From NCBI GenBank assembly GCA_012845835.1, contig JABAKD010000016.1, positions 21,574,682 to 21,638,681 of the forward strand: a stretch of 64,000 nucleotides of DNA, in the 5' to 3' direction. Source of the DNA: Undaria pinnatifida. Taxonomy: Eukaryota; Sar; Phaeophyceae; Laminariales; Alariaceae. This document shows positions 1 through 11,500 of the stretch, in pieces (position 1 is the stretch's first letter; every line of letters begins with the position of its first letter). The position numbers and the translations under genes are program-made. Under the pieces are notes generated by a model. That model ran no database searches. It saw nothing but the letters and a program-made list of their open reading frames with translations, and was not told the DNA's origin.

Positions 1-271
1 CCCTGCCTCCTGTATAGACGTGCGCATTGTCCTGAGCCGCCCCGTCGCATTGCCGACGCTATCCCTTCCGCCCGCACCCCTCCCCCCCCCCCCCCCCCCC
101 TCTCTCTTTCTCTCCTCTCCTTTTCCCTTTTCCTCTTCCCCTCCCTCCATCCACTGCTGATGCTGCTTTTGCCGCACGGCAGAGATCCGCTAGTGTAGCT
201 CCCGTCAAGCATCGCCGAAAATCTGCAGTACATAATATTGACGTGATCATGATCCCGCGTTTGGGCGGTGC

Positions 272-421
272 CATTTAGTGCGGGACCCGAGTTTAGTGCG
301 GTACTATTTTGTGCGGGAAGCCAATTTAATTCAATGGAAATGGCTTGCCATTGTCTTGACCTCGTCATATGGAGCACCGCACTACCCCCCGGTATAGTTC
401 CGGGTCCCACTTTAGTGCGGG
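272..421. repeat. Short motif cluster TTTAGTGCGG
   Basis: TTTAGTGCGG or a one-base variant occurs several times here, at about 273, 292, 307 and 411, with three copies spaced roughly 16-19 bases apart. The duplicate at about 43985-44135 keeps the motif better and adds TTTAGTTCGG. The cluster looks like a decayed minisatellite. No function is known. Confidence 0.5.
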
Positions 422-1172
422 CATTGTTATCGGGCAAGGCGTCGCATTGTAATGAGAGACCATGATGAACTGCGACAGTACCAGCTACGGCAGTATCTGG
501 CCCCTCCGCCCTTGGTCGCCATCATCGTTTAGTAAGATCGTGTACATTTTTTTTCTTTCACATACTGTAATGCAGTCATTATCGTACTTGAGAACGAGTA
601 AGATGATAATAATGATGAAGTGCAGATTCTGCCATCGGTGCGTTTTAGCCTTGCAATATCGTCCGTGTTAATCGTTGCATACTATACTCGAGACATAGCA
701 CCATGGAACCCAGAAGTATCTTGTACCCGGTACCACGTACCTGGTACGAGTCACGAAATGACTGCCAGCTATATTTCTGCACTTTGTGGACGACTGTGTA
801 ACTTTCAGTACATTCACACTACACGTAAAAGAGCTGTGCGCCGTTCGCCCGCCGTACATACGCGCTGTATTAATGCATACAGTAACAGCTAAGCCCCTCA
901 ACCCCACCAACCTCTCCCCTTTCCCTTTCCCTCCCCTTTTCCCTTCCCTTCCCTTCCCTTTCCCATTCCTATTCCCCTTCTATTTTTGTCCACCTTCTGC
1001 TACACGGTGGGTGATGACCCATGGCCACGTTGTCAAATACAGCCGAGAGCTAAACTGCTGCCATTTATCATCTGTAATCTATCATATATAATCTCTTCTT
1101 CATTTTTTATTATATAATCTGTTCTTCTATCGTCGAGTCCAGTCTGACCATGCCTCTATTTCTGTGCTCTGC

Positions 1173-1209
1173 GGTCGGTCTTCGGTGTTCTACTGGCCGA
1201 AGACCGACC
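1173..1209. repeat. Perfect 13 bp inverted repeat (hairpin)
   Basis: Arm GGTCGGTCTTCGG at 1173-1185 is an exact reverse complement of 1197-1209, with an 11-base loop. It is unchanged in the duplicate at 44886-44922. It could form a stem-loop, but no element termini or T-run follow it. Function unknown. Confidence 0.8.
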
Positions 1210-1309
1210 TACTACTCCTCTACATCATCAGTACGCGCGGCAGAATTCAAGACCATAATCTCCTGCCTCATCTTCTGTTCTCCCGCGTCGTGTCCTTCCT
1301 CGTATGGCT

Positions 1310-1348
1310 ATCATCATCATCATCATCATCATCATCAACATCATCATA
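1310..1348. repeat. CAT trinucleotide microsatellite
   Basis: An uninterrupted CAT run of about nine copies is followed by an imperfect extension. The same tract is in the duplicate at about 45021-45061. Confidence 0.9.
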
Positions 1349-2717
1349 ATCGTCATCCTTAGGTGCGATATCTCTGTTAGTGCGTTGATCGTGTACATAC
1401 AGTATCAGCAGCCCTCTGCTAAGAAACCGATATATGTTGGTTTTATTGCCTTTCAATAGGCTATTATGACGAGGTGTCTTATATTTGAGAAAGAGTGCGT
1501 CCTTTTGGCACACCAACTTTCAGTATGACACATATGTCGAGAGTTTCTGTTCCTCCGTAATGTTTAAGCAAAAGTTTCTTGGGCGCTATTCCTTGCGAGA
1601 CGGCCGGTAGTTCATGCCGGTGGTTTTTATGTACTATGACACGTTGTACTAAGTCGCACGTACCCTGTATTTAGAGGCACCACGATAGAGCTGACTTAGA
1701 AGTACCATGATAGAGCTGTTTATTCCAGAACCGTCCACATGCGTGCCTTCACCGGAAACTGTAACATACCAGGTGTAACATTATACGGTTACCCCTCCCC
1801 GCGTCAGGTAGTGGTGCGCCAGAGCAACTTGACCGCCTTATTGAGGGAACGCGCCTCATCCATTCCAGGTTATGAGTGCAAATCCCCACTACCTGCTAGC
1901 GCCAAGTAATTTTGACCGCAATGTATCGGGATACCGCCTTATCCACGCCGCCTTGTTGCCCCGCCCCTACTATACATAAGTATACAGCGCCTGGTCATCT
2001 ACGTGCGCAAAAAAACAATAACACGAAAGGTACGACTTCTTCGAAACGATTGCTCGGTTCTCATGCGTCTAATTGGCCCTGTGTTCACATTTTTTACATG
2101 TATGTACAATCAAACTGCGGGGGGGGGATAGTAATTTTTGGTACAGTTTCCCGCAGTACGAACCCCCTCGGGTGTGGGACTTCAAAATTATGCAACGATA
2201 CAAAACGATGACCCCCCCCCTCGCCCCCCTCCCCACTTCCCCCCTTCGCAAAACCATGCACACTTTTACACGTAACTGCCCCTCCCCCCACTCCTCCCCC
2301 CACCCCATCCCCACCCTCTCAGTGCAAGGTAAGCATCTTGGCGGCGTTACTGTCGTCTGAAATAGATGTACTGCTCCTCTACGAAAACATAGCGTACTAG
2401 GTATACTGGTATCATATACAGTCAGAGATGGAGCGCGATTGATCGTCGTTGCAGAGCGCACCCGACGATTTTTTCTCTTACAGCTGACGGCGTCATCGTT
2501 TTTTTTTCCTCAACAAGTTATTTTATTTTGTCATGATACATAGACAGAGATCTTACGATAGATAGGTAATGTATCTTACTCTACGGTGTATTTGCACGGT
2601 TCCTAACATACAATTTGCCTTTTTCGTTGGTGCTTTCTGCTACAGAGTAACTGTATCTGAGTGGTGACCTCTTAAGTACAGCTTATGCTGCACACTATCG
2701 GACGGCAAACGTAATAT

Positions 2718-2867
2718 CCACCCCCACTCCACTCCGCCCCACCCCACCCCATCCCACCCCACCGCACCCGACCCCACTCCACCCCACCCCATCCCACCCC
2801 ATCCCACCCCACTCCACCCCCACCCCCACTCCACCCCCACCCCCACTCCACCCCCACCCCCACTCCG
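2718..2867. repeat. C-rich minisatellite (CCACCCC / CCACCCCCA units)
   Basis: The tract is built from CCACCCC, CATCCCA and CCACCCCCA-type words, so the minus strand has many G3-G5 runs and could form G-quadruplexes. The duplicate at about 46420-46540 is about 30 bases shorter and has a different word order, so this is a variable-number tract. Minus-strand frames across it give only Gly/Trp/Val-rich peptides and are not genes. Confidence 0.85.
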
Positions 2868-3196
2868 ACGCGTCCTCAAAGTAATTCGTATCCCCACCCA
2901 ACCCCTACCTCCCTCCGTTCTCAAAGTCAAGCGCGCATTGTCTTGACACGATGACCCTCCCCGCGCCCACCACCTCTTTCTACCTTCAACAGTACGCACC
3001 GTTCTAATCTGATCAGTCCCCCTTCTCTCATTTTTCCCCGCCCCCTCCGTCTTTAAACGCACATGTGCACACTCTTCTATGCATTGAAACGCATGCACTG
3101 TTTTGTAGAACCATGAACTCCCCCACCCCCCCCCTCCCTCCCTCTGTCTTGAAAAGCATGCATACTTTTTCATCGCAACTACCTCCCACCAGCATG

Positions 3197-3407
3197 GTTC
3201 CACGGTAGCCCCTCCAACATTTCTTTACCGAAATCGCCGGTTTCGAAACCAGCTCCCGGCCGTACATCCTGAAATACGGTGCCCCTTGCAAGCAAAAAAA
3301 TAAGAAGATTTGTATTTTTCATATAATCCTTCCTCGTGTCGAGCAGCCACGAAACGCCCGTTAAAAAAAAACGCTGTTTTTTCGGGGGGCCATGCGTAGA
3401 ATCAGTC
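3197..3407 (-). repeat. Diverged dispersed repeat, member 1 (possible coding relic on minus strand)
   Basis: This segment matches 46868-47079 (recent duplicate) and, more distantly, 30731-30986. On the minus strand all three stay open and encode a peptide of the form RGTVFQ-[DE]-[VI]-RPGAGF-[EK]-TGDF. The distant pair shows synonymous and conservative changes in this stretch. Just before the shared block on the minus strand is a pyrimidine-rich run and TTTCAG/G, which resembles a splice acceptor. I do not recognise the peptide. It may be an exon, a transposon relic or chance. Confidence 0.5.
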
Positions 3408-4478
3408 ACCACACTCCTGCTGGAATGAGTAACCTCCCTGCCCACCTCCACCCACACACCTCCGCCACTCCACTTCCGATCCTCCTCTGGTAATACTAGG
3501 TCATGCTCGTACCTGGCAGATGTTGCTGTCGTCGTAAATAGTCTTAGTGCGATACTACTATACGAAGTGCCAGGGATACCAGGTATGACGTGTACCGGCA
3601 CTGCTCCCACACACAGTACGTGGTATAGCGTATACTGATACATACTGCACAGTCGGAGACAGCGATTTACGACTACCTGGCAGAGCTCAAGAATGACCCC
3701 GACGTTTTTTCTCTCATAGCATAATGTCATGATACTGCCGAGTACATGGATTCGTCGCAGGGTGCACTATTAATAGAGTGGTGTCAGAGCAACGACCACC
3801 GTACGGCTATATAGGTAGGACGGCTATTAACAGCGTATTGCGACAAGTCAAGCTGGGGGGCCATAGGATGTAGAGTATTTAAATCGCTGCACCTCTACCA
3901 CTACTGGTTACCTGTGTCCGGCAAGTAAAAAACGAGATACCTGGCATTTCCTTCCGCCTATGTGCCTTCCATTTTTGATGCTCCGTTTCATCCGAGTATG
4001 CTAAGTGTCAGCTCCAACGTGGATCAGTGATATACCCTGTCCCATAAAGGGTTGTTACCGGTAGTATTTTGCAAGTCGACAACGTGCGGCATGAGCTCCC
4101 ACGTCGACCACCCCACCATCAAACAGAAATGACAAACAAAAAAAGACTGGACCTTGGCAGGTGGAGGAGGATAGAGTTTTTGCCATATCTCCATCAAATA
4201 TGGTCCAAATGCACCGAAAAAAAAACTACGCTGAAAACAACCCCAACGCGCACACGATCATCGACGCTGATTTAACAGAAGACTTACGAAAATCGCCGTT
4301 TTTTTTCGCGTGTGTGTGTGTGTTTTTTGGTGTTGTGTTTTGTTGTGTGAACGAAATGGGTTGAGTAAGAAAGCTTCTGGGCGTACGTCTGAATCTGAAA
4401 CCGATCTCCACTAACGCCAACATGCCTCGGCCGCCCGCCGCCCCCTGCCCTCTGCCCCCCTCTCTTCCCTAAAGCAGG

Positions 4479-4531
4479 TGTCTGTGGTCTCTGTGGTCTG
4501 TGGTCTGTGGTCTGTGGTCTGTGGTCTGTGG
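4479..4531. repeat. TCTGTGG heptamer run inside satellite unit 1
   Basis: CTGTGGT-type heptamers occur seven times, with a CT interruption after the first. The same position holds eight copies in the unit at 9022 and six in most array 2 units, so copy number marks unit lineages. Confidence 0.9.
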
Positions 4532-4565
4532 GCTCTGGTCCAGGACGGCGACAAGGCAGCTAAGT

Positions 4566-4668
4566 GTTTTTTGTTTTTTTGTTTTGTGTTTCTGTTTTGG
4601 TTTTGCTTTAGTTTTGGTTTTGTTTTTTTTGTTTTCTGTTTTGTTTTCTGCATGTTTTTCTAGAGAGT
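4566..4668. repeat. T/G-rich strand-asymmetric stretch of satellite unit 1
   Basis: The plus strand is almost only T and G, in TTTTGTTTTGG-like words. It recurs in every unit with small length changes. Such asymmetry can favour R-loops or unusual structure, but that is an inference. Confidence 0.8.
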
Positions 4669-4691
4669 TGAGTGTTTTTGAGGTTGGGGGA

Positions 4692-5361
4692 CGGCATTGT
4701 AAATCCTCGCCCTAAATCGGCGCTTTGCTCCCTGTTTTTTTTTTTTTTTTTTTTTTCTTCGTTTTTGGCGTGGTGGGGCATTGTAAATCCTCGCCCTAAA
4801 TCGGCGCTTTGCTCCCTGATTTTTCGTTTGGTCTTCGTTTTTGGCGTGGTGGGGCATTGTAAATCCTCGCCCTAAATCGGCGCTTTGCTCCCTGATTTTT
4901 TGTTCGGTCTTCGTTTTTGGCGTGCTGGGGCATTGTAAATCCTCGCCCTAAATCGGCGCTTTGCTCCCTGTTTTTTTGTTTTTTTCTTCGTTTTTGGCGT
5001 GCTGGGGCATTGTAAATCCTCGCCCTAAATCGGCGCTTTGCTCCCTGTTTTTTTTTGTTTTTTTCTTCGTTTTTGGCGTGGTGGGGCATTGTAAATCCTC
5101 GCCCTAAATCGGCGCTTTGCTCCCTGAGGTTTTGTTTGGTCTTCGTTTTTGGCGTGCTGGGGCATTGTAAATCCTCGCCCTAAATCGGCGCTTTGCTCCC
5201 TGAGTTTTCGTTTGGTAATTGTTTTTGGCGTGCTGGGGCATTGTAAATCCTCGCCCTAAATCGGCGCTTTGCTCTCTCTGTTTATTTTTTTCGTCTTCGG
5301 TTTTGGCGTGCTCGGAGGAGCATTGTAAATCCTCGCCCTAAATCGGCGCTTTGCTCTCCGA
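4692..5361. repeat. Block of nine ~77 bp subrepeats in satellite unit 1
   Basis: Each subrepeat has a conserved ~42 bp core, starting GGCATTGTAAATCC and ending GCGCTTTGCTCCCTG. A T-rich spacer of variable length follows, then TTCGTTTTTGGCGTG and GTGG or CTGG. Within the core, CGCC and GGCG can pair across seven bases. Spacers differ by position, and that order is kept between units, so the nine subrepeats are older than the 1.57 kb amplification. Copy number is 8-11 in most units and about 18 in the unit at 20148. Confidence 0.95.
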
Positions 5362-5476
5362 TTTTGTCTTGGGTGCTGGCCTAGGTGCCTGGCGGTTTGC
5401 GTGGGGGTGGGGTTATGGTATCATCGTGCATTCCGTCCCTGACCGTCACTCTGACTAGTCCCGCGGGGGTCGGCCA

Positions 5477-5554
5477 GGCGGGAGCAAGCAGGCCAGCTTT
5501 TAGTTTTCGCCCGTGGCATACGTGCTGCGGAGCCCTGGCCTGCTTGCTCCCGCC
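5477..5554. repeat. Perfect 20 bp inverted repeat in satellite terminal module
   Basis: GGCGGGAGCAAGCAGGCCAG at 5477-5496 is exactly complementary to 5535-5554, with a 38-base loop. The same hairpin is present in nearly every unit of both arrays. Its arms are altered only in the damaged unit near 19740-19830 and in the diverged last unit near 23190-23290. A second small hairpin, AGTCC-AGA-GGACT, lies at 5707-5719. Possible roles in replication or recombination are only inferred. Confidence 0.9.
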
Positions 5555-8500
5555 CCCGCCCCCCTCCCCTTCTCTGCTTTCTGCGGCAGGCGCCTGGATC
5601 TTCGGCATGGACTACCTGGCCCTGGGCAGAGGGGAGCGTCGTCGTCGTCATGTCCATCCCGGGCGGGGCGGCTTCAGCCGGGGGTCCAGGGAGTTGTTGC
5701 GCGATTAGTCCAGAGGACTTGTTTTTCTGGTGTAGCCGATCGAGTGTCTATTGTATGCAGGCTTGTTTTGTTTGATGTAGGGTTGTTCGGTCGCTCGGCC
5801 TGTTTAGATAGAGTACCTAGCCTTTTGTTTGGTGTGCTCGCGCGAGAGTATGATAGCGCAGGTTTTGTTGTTTTTTTTCGCGTGTGTGTGTGTGTTTTTT
5901 GGTGTTGTGTTTTGTTGTGTGAACGAAATGGGTTGAGTAAGAAAGCTTCTGGGCGTACGTCTGAATCTGAAACCGATCTCCACTAACGCCAACATGCCTC
6001 GGCCGCCCGCCGCCCCCTGCCCTCTGCCCCCCTCTCTTCCCTAAAGCAGGTGTCTGTGGTCTCTGTGGTCTGTGGTCTGTGGTCTGTGGTCTGTGGTCTG
6101 TGGGCTCTGGTCCAGGACGGCGACAAGGCAGCTAAGTGTTTTTTGTTTTTTTGTTTTGTGTTTCTGTTTTGGTTTTGCTTTAGTTTTGGTTTTGTTTTTT
6201 TTGTTTTCTGTTTTGTTTTCTGCATGTTTTTCTAGAGAGTTGAGTGTTTTTGAGGTTGGGGGACGGCATTGTAAATCCTCGCCCTAAATCGGCGCTTTGC
6301 TCCCTGTTTTTTTTTTTTTTTTTTTTTTCTTCGTTTTTGGCGTGGTGGGGCATTGTAAATCCTCGCCCTAAATCGGCGCTTTGCTCCCTGATTTTTCGTT
6401 TGGTCTTCGTTTTTGGCGTGGTGGGGCATTGTAAATCCTCGCCCTAAATCGGCGCTTTGCTCCCTGATTTTTTGTTCGGTCTTCGTTTTTGGCGTGCTGG
6501 GGCATTGTAAATCCTCGCCCTAAATCGGCGCTTTGCTCCCTGTTTTTTTGTTTTTTTCTTCGTTTTTGGCGTGCTGGGGCATTGTAAATCCTCGCCCTAA
6601 ATCGGCGCTTTGCTCCCTGTTTTTTTTTGTTTTTTTCTTCGTTTTTGGCGTGGTGGGGCATTGTAAATCCTCGCCCTAAATCGGCGCTTTGCTCCCTGAG
6701 GTTTTGTTTGGTCTTCGTTTTTGGCGTGCTGGGGCATTGTAAATCCTCGCCCTAAATCGGCGCTTTGCTCCCTGAGTTTTCGTTTGGTAATTGTTTTTGG
6801 CGTGCTGGGGCATTGTAAATCCTCGCTCTAAATCGGCGCTTTGCTCTCTCTGTTTATTTTTTTCGTCTTCGGTTTTGGCGTGCTCGGAGGAGCATTGTAA
6901 ATCCTCGCCCTAAATCGGCGCTTTGCTCTCCGATTTTGTCTTGGGTGCTGGCCTAGGTGCCTGGCGGTTTGCGTGGGGGTGGGGTTATGGTATCATCGTG
7001 CATTCCGTCCCTGACCGTCACTCTGACTAGTCCCGCGGGGGTCGGCCAGGCGGGAGCAAGCAGGCCAGCTTTTAGTTTTCGCCCGTGGCATACGTGCTGC
7101 GGAGCCCTGGCCTGCTTGCTCCCGCCCCCGCCCCCCTCCCCTTCTCTGCTTTCTGCGGCAGGCGCCTGGATCTTCGGCATGGACTACCTGGCCCTGGGCA
7201 GAGGGGAGCGTCGTCGTCGTCATGTCCATCCCGGGCGGGGCGGCTTCAGCCGGGGGTCCAGGGAGTTGTTGCGCGATTAGTCCAGAGGACTTGTTTTTCT
7301 GGTGTAGCCGATCGAGTGTCTATTGTATGCAGGCTTGTTTTGTTTGATGTAGGGTTGTTCGGTCGCTCGGCCTGTTTAGATAGAGTACCTAGCCTTTTGT
7401 TTGGTGTGCTCGCGCGAGAGTATGATAGCGCAGGTTTTGTTGTTTTTTTTCGCGTGTGTGTGTGTGTTTTTTGGTGTTGTGTTTTGTTGTGTGAACGAAA
7501 TGGGTTGAGTAAGAAAGCTTCTGGGCGTACGTCTGAATCTGAAACCGATCTCCACTAACGCCAACATGCCTCGGCCGCCCGCCGCCCCCTGCCCTCTGCC
7601 CCCCTCTCTTCCCTAAAGCAGGTGTCTGTGGTCTCTGTGGTCTGTGGTCTGTGGTCTGTGGTCTGTGGTCTGTGGGCTCTGGTCCAGGACGGCGACAAGG
7701 CAGCTAAGTGTTTTTTGTTTTTTTGTTTTGTGTTTCTGTTTTGGTTTTGCTTTAGTTTTGGTTTTGTTTTTTTTGTTTTCTGTTTTGTTTTCTGCATGTT
7801 TTTCTAGAGAGTTGAGTGTTTTTGTGGTTGGGGGACGGCATTGTAAATCCTCGCCCTAAATCGGCGCTTTGCTCCCTGTTTTTTTTTTTTTTTTTTTTTC
7901 TTCGTTTTTGGCGTGGTGGGGCATTGTAAATCCTCGCCCTAAATCGGCGCTTTGCTCCCTGATTTTTCGTTTGGTCTTCGTTTTTGGCGTGGTGGGGCAT
8001 TGTAAATCCTCGCCCTAAATCGGCGCTTTGCTCCCTGATTTTTTGTTCGGTCTTCGTTTTTGGCGTGCTGGGGCATTGTAAATCCTCGCCCTAAATCGGC
8101 GCTTTGCTCCCTGTTTTTTTGTTTTTTTCTTCGTTTTTGGCGTGCTGGGGCATTGTAAATCCTCGCCCTAAATCGGCGCTTTGCTCCCTGTTTTTTTTTG
8201 TTTTTTTCTTCGTTTTTGGCGTGGTGGGGCATTGTAAATCCTCGCCCTAAATCGGCGCTTTGCTCCCTGAGGTTTTGTTTGGTCTTCGTTTTTGGCGTGC
8301 TGGGGCATTGTAAATCCTCGCCCTAAATCGGCGCTTTGCTCCCTGAGTTTTCGTTTGGTAATTGTTTTTGGCGTGCTGGGGCATTGTAAATCCTCGCTCT
8401 AAATCGGCGCTTTGCTCTCTCTGTTTATTTTTTTCGTCTTCGGTTTTGGCGTGCTCGGAGGAGCATTGTAAATCCTCGCCCTAAATCGGCGCTTTGCTCT

Positions 8501-11500
8501 CCGATTTTGTCTTGGGTGCTGGCCTAGGTGCCTGGCGGTTTGCGTGGGGGTGGGGTTATGGTATCATCGTGCATTCCGTCCCTGACCGTCACTCTGACTA
8601 GTCCCGCGGGGGTCGGCCAGGCGGGAGCAAGCAGGCCAGCTTTTAGTTTTCGCCCGTGGCATACGTGCTGCGGAGCCCTGGCCTGCTTGCTCCCGCCCCC
8701 GCCCCCCTCCCCTTCTCTGCTTTCTGCGGCAGGCGCCTGGATCTTCGGCATGGACTACCTGGCCCTGGGCAGAGGGGAGCGTCGTCGTCGTCATGTCCAT
8801 CCCGGGCGGGGCGGCTTCAGCCGGGGGTCCAGGGAGTTGTTGCGCGATTAGTCCAGAGGACTTGTTTTTCTGGTGTAGCCGATCGAGTGTCTATTGTATG
8901 CAGGCTTGTTTTGTTTGATGTAGGGTTGTTCGGTCGCTCGGCCTGTTTAGATAGAGTACCTAGCCTTTTGTTTGGTGTGCTCGCGCGAGAGTATGATAGC
9001 GCAGGTTTTGTTGTTTTTTTTCGCGTGTGTGTGTGTGTTTTTTGGTGTTGTGTTTTGTTGTGTGAACGAAATGGGTTGAGTAAGAAAGCTTCTGGGCGTA
9101 CGTCTGAATCTGAAACCGATCTCCACTAACGCCAACATGCCTCGGCCGCCCGCCGCCCCCTGCCCTCTGCCCCCCTCTCTTCCCTAAAGCAGGTGTCTGT
9201 GGTCTCTGTGGTCTGTGGTCTGTGGTCTGTGGTCTGTGGTCTGTGGTCTGTGGGCTCTGGTCCAGGACGGCGACAAGGCAGCTAAGTGTTTTTTGTTTTT
9301 TTGTTTTGTGTTTCTGTTTTGGTTTTGCTTTAGTTTTGGTTTTGTTTTTTTTGTTTTCTGTTTTGTTTTCTGCATGTTTTTCTAGAGAGTTGAGTGTTTT
9401 TGAGGTTGGGGGACGGCATTGTAAATCCTCGCCCTAAATCGGCGCTTTGCTCCCTGTTTTTTTTTTTTTTTTTTTTTCTTCGTTTTTGGCGTGGTGGGGC
9501 ATTGTAAATCCTCGCCCTAAATCGGCGCTTTGCTCCCTGATTTTTCGTTTGGTCTTCGTTTTTGGCGTGGTGGGGCATTGTAAATCCTCGCCCTAAATCG
9601 GCGCTTTGCTCCCTGATTTTTTGTTCGGTCTTCGTTTTTGGCGTGCTGGGGCATTGTAAATCCTCGCCCTAAATCGGCGCTTTGCTCCCTGTTTTTTTGT
9701 TTTTTTCTTCGTTTTTGGCGTGCTGGGGCATTGTAAATCCTCGCCCTAAATCGGCGCTTTGCTCCCTGTTTTTTTTTGTTTTTTTCTTCGTTTTTGGCGT
9801 GGTGGGGCATTGTAAATCCTCGCCCTAAATCGGCGCTTTGCTCCCTGAGGTTTTGTTTGGTCTTCGTTTTTGGCGTGCTGGGGCATTGTAAATCCTCGCC
9901 CTAAATCGGCGCTTTGCTCCCTGAGTTTTCGTTTGGTAATTGTTTTTGGCGTGCTGGGGCATTGTAAATCCTCGCCCTAAATCGGCGCTTTGCTCTCTCT
10001 GTTTATTTTTTTCGTCTTCGGTTTTGGCGTGCTCGGAGGAGCATTGTAAATCCTCGCCCTAAATCGGCGCTTTGCTCTCCGATTTTGTCTTGGGTGCTGG
10101 CCTAGGTGCCTGGCGGTTTGCGTGGGGGTGGGGTTATGGTATCATCGTGCATTCCGTCCCTGACCGTCACTCTGACTAGTCCCGCGGGGGTCGGCCAGGC
10201 GGGAGCAAGCAGGCCAGCTTTTAGTTTTCGCCCGTGGCATACGTGCTGCGGAGCCCTGGCCTGCTTGCTCCCGCCCCCGCCCCCCTCCCCTTCTCTGCTT
10301 TCTGCGGCAGGCGCCTGGATCTTCGGCATGGACTACCTGGCCCTGGGCAGAGGGGAGCGTCGTCGTCGTCATGTCCATCCCGGGCGGGGCGGCTTCAGCC
10401 GGGGGTCCAGGGAGTTGTTGCGCGATTAGTCCAGAGGACTTGTTTTTCTGGTGTAGCCGATCGAGTGTCTATTGTATGCAGGCTTGTTTTGTTTGATGTA
10501 GGGTTGTTCGGTCGCTCGGCCTGTTTAGATAGAGTACCTAGCCTTTTGTTTGGTGTGCTCGCGCGAGAGTATGATAGCGCAGGTTTTGTTGTTTTTTTTC
10601 GCGTGTGTGTGTGTTTTTTGGTGTTGTGTTTTGTTGTGTGAACGAAATGGGTTGAGTAAGAAAGCTTCTGGGCGTACGTCTGAATCTGAAACCGATCTCC
10701 ACTAACGCCAACATGCCTCGGCCGCCCGCCGCCCCCTGCCCTCTGCCCCCCTCTCTTCCCTAAAGCAGGTGTCTGTGGTCTCTGTGGTCTGTGGTCTGTG
10801 GTCTGTGGTCTGTGGTCTGTGGGCTCTGGTCCAGGACGGCGACAAGGCAGCTAAGTGTTTTTTGTTTTTTTGTTTTGTGTTTCTGTTTTGGTTTTGCTTT
10901 AGTTTTGGTTTTGTTTTTTTTGTTTTCTGTTTTGTTTTCTGCATGTTTTTCTAGAGAGTTGAGTGTTTTTGAGGTTGGGGGACGGCATTGTAAATCCTCG
11001 CCCTAAATCGGCGCTTTGCTCCCTGTTTTTTTTTTTTTTTTTTTTTTTCTTCGTTTTTGGCGTGGTGGGGCATTGTAAATCCTCGCCCTAAATCGGCGCT
11101 TTGCTCCCTGATTTTTCGTTTGGTCTTCGTTTTTGGCGTGGTGGGGCATTGTAAATCCTCGCCCTAAATCGGCGCTTTGCTCCCTGATTTTTTGTTCGGT
11201 CTTCGTTTTTGGCGTGCTGGGGCATTGTAAATCCTCGCCCTAAATCGGCGCTTTGCTCCCTGTTTTTTTGTTTTTTTCTTCGTTTTTGGCGTGCTGGGGC
11301 ATTGTAAATCCTCGCCCTAAATCGGCGCTTTGCTCCCTGTTTTTTTTTGTTTTTTTCTTCGTTTTTGGCGTGGTGGGGCATTGTAAATCCTCGCCCTAAA
11401 TCGGCGCTTTGCTCCCTGAGGTTTTGTTTGGTCTTCGTTTTTGGCGTGCTGGGGCATTGTAAATCCTCGCCCTAAATCGGCGCTTTGCTCCCTGAGTTTT

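Larger units (their letters stand above)
1..4298. repeat. Segmental duplication, copy 1 (left flank of satellite array 1)
   Basis: This stretch is repeated in the same orientation at 43712-47983. Position 1 aligns to 43712, so the duplication probably extends left of the window. The copies differ by scattered substitutions, small indels and different lengths of simple tracts; by eye they are a few percent apart. No recognisable gene is present. It contains C/T-rich tracts (77-150, 900-980, 2205-2320), a CAT microsatellite, a C-rich minisatellite, a perfect hairpin and a region also found at about 30.7 kb. Similarity to copy 2 runs to the first satellite unit, so flank and array were probably duplicated as one block. 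False duplication of haplotypes in the assembly is the main alternative. Confidence 0.93.

Noticed and set aside
2640-3203. 187-codon Gly/Trp/Val-rich minus frame
   Set aside because: It is read through a C-rich minisatellite whose length differs between duplicates; low-complexity artefact.
4692-5361. CRISPR-like array (conserved core, variable spacer)
   Set aside because: Spacers are T-rich and recur in the same order in every unit. The layout is a eukaryotic satellite, with no cas genes.
4692-5361. CCCTAAA inside each subrepeat as a plant-type telomere repeat
   Set aside because: Only one unit per 77 bp core and never in tandem. CCTCCCTAA near 57632 is also not a telomere array.
5385-5986. 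Recurring 107- and 157-codon open frames in every satellite unit
   Set aside because: They repeat only because the units are near identical. Indels between units change their ends (135, 140 or 157 codons), they lie on both strands at once, and they cross a hairpin and low-complexity DNA.
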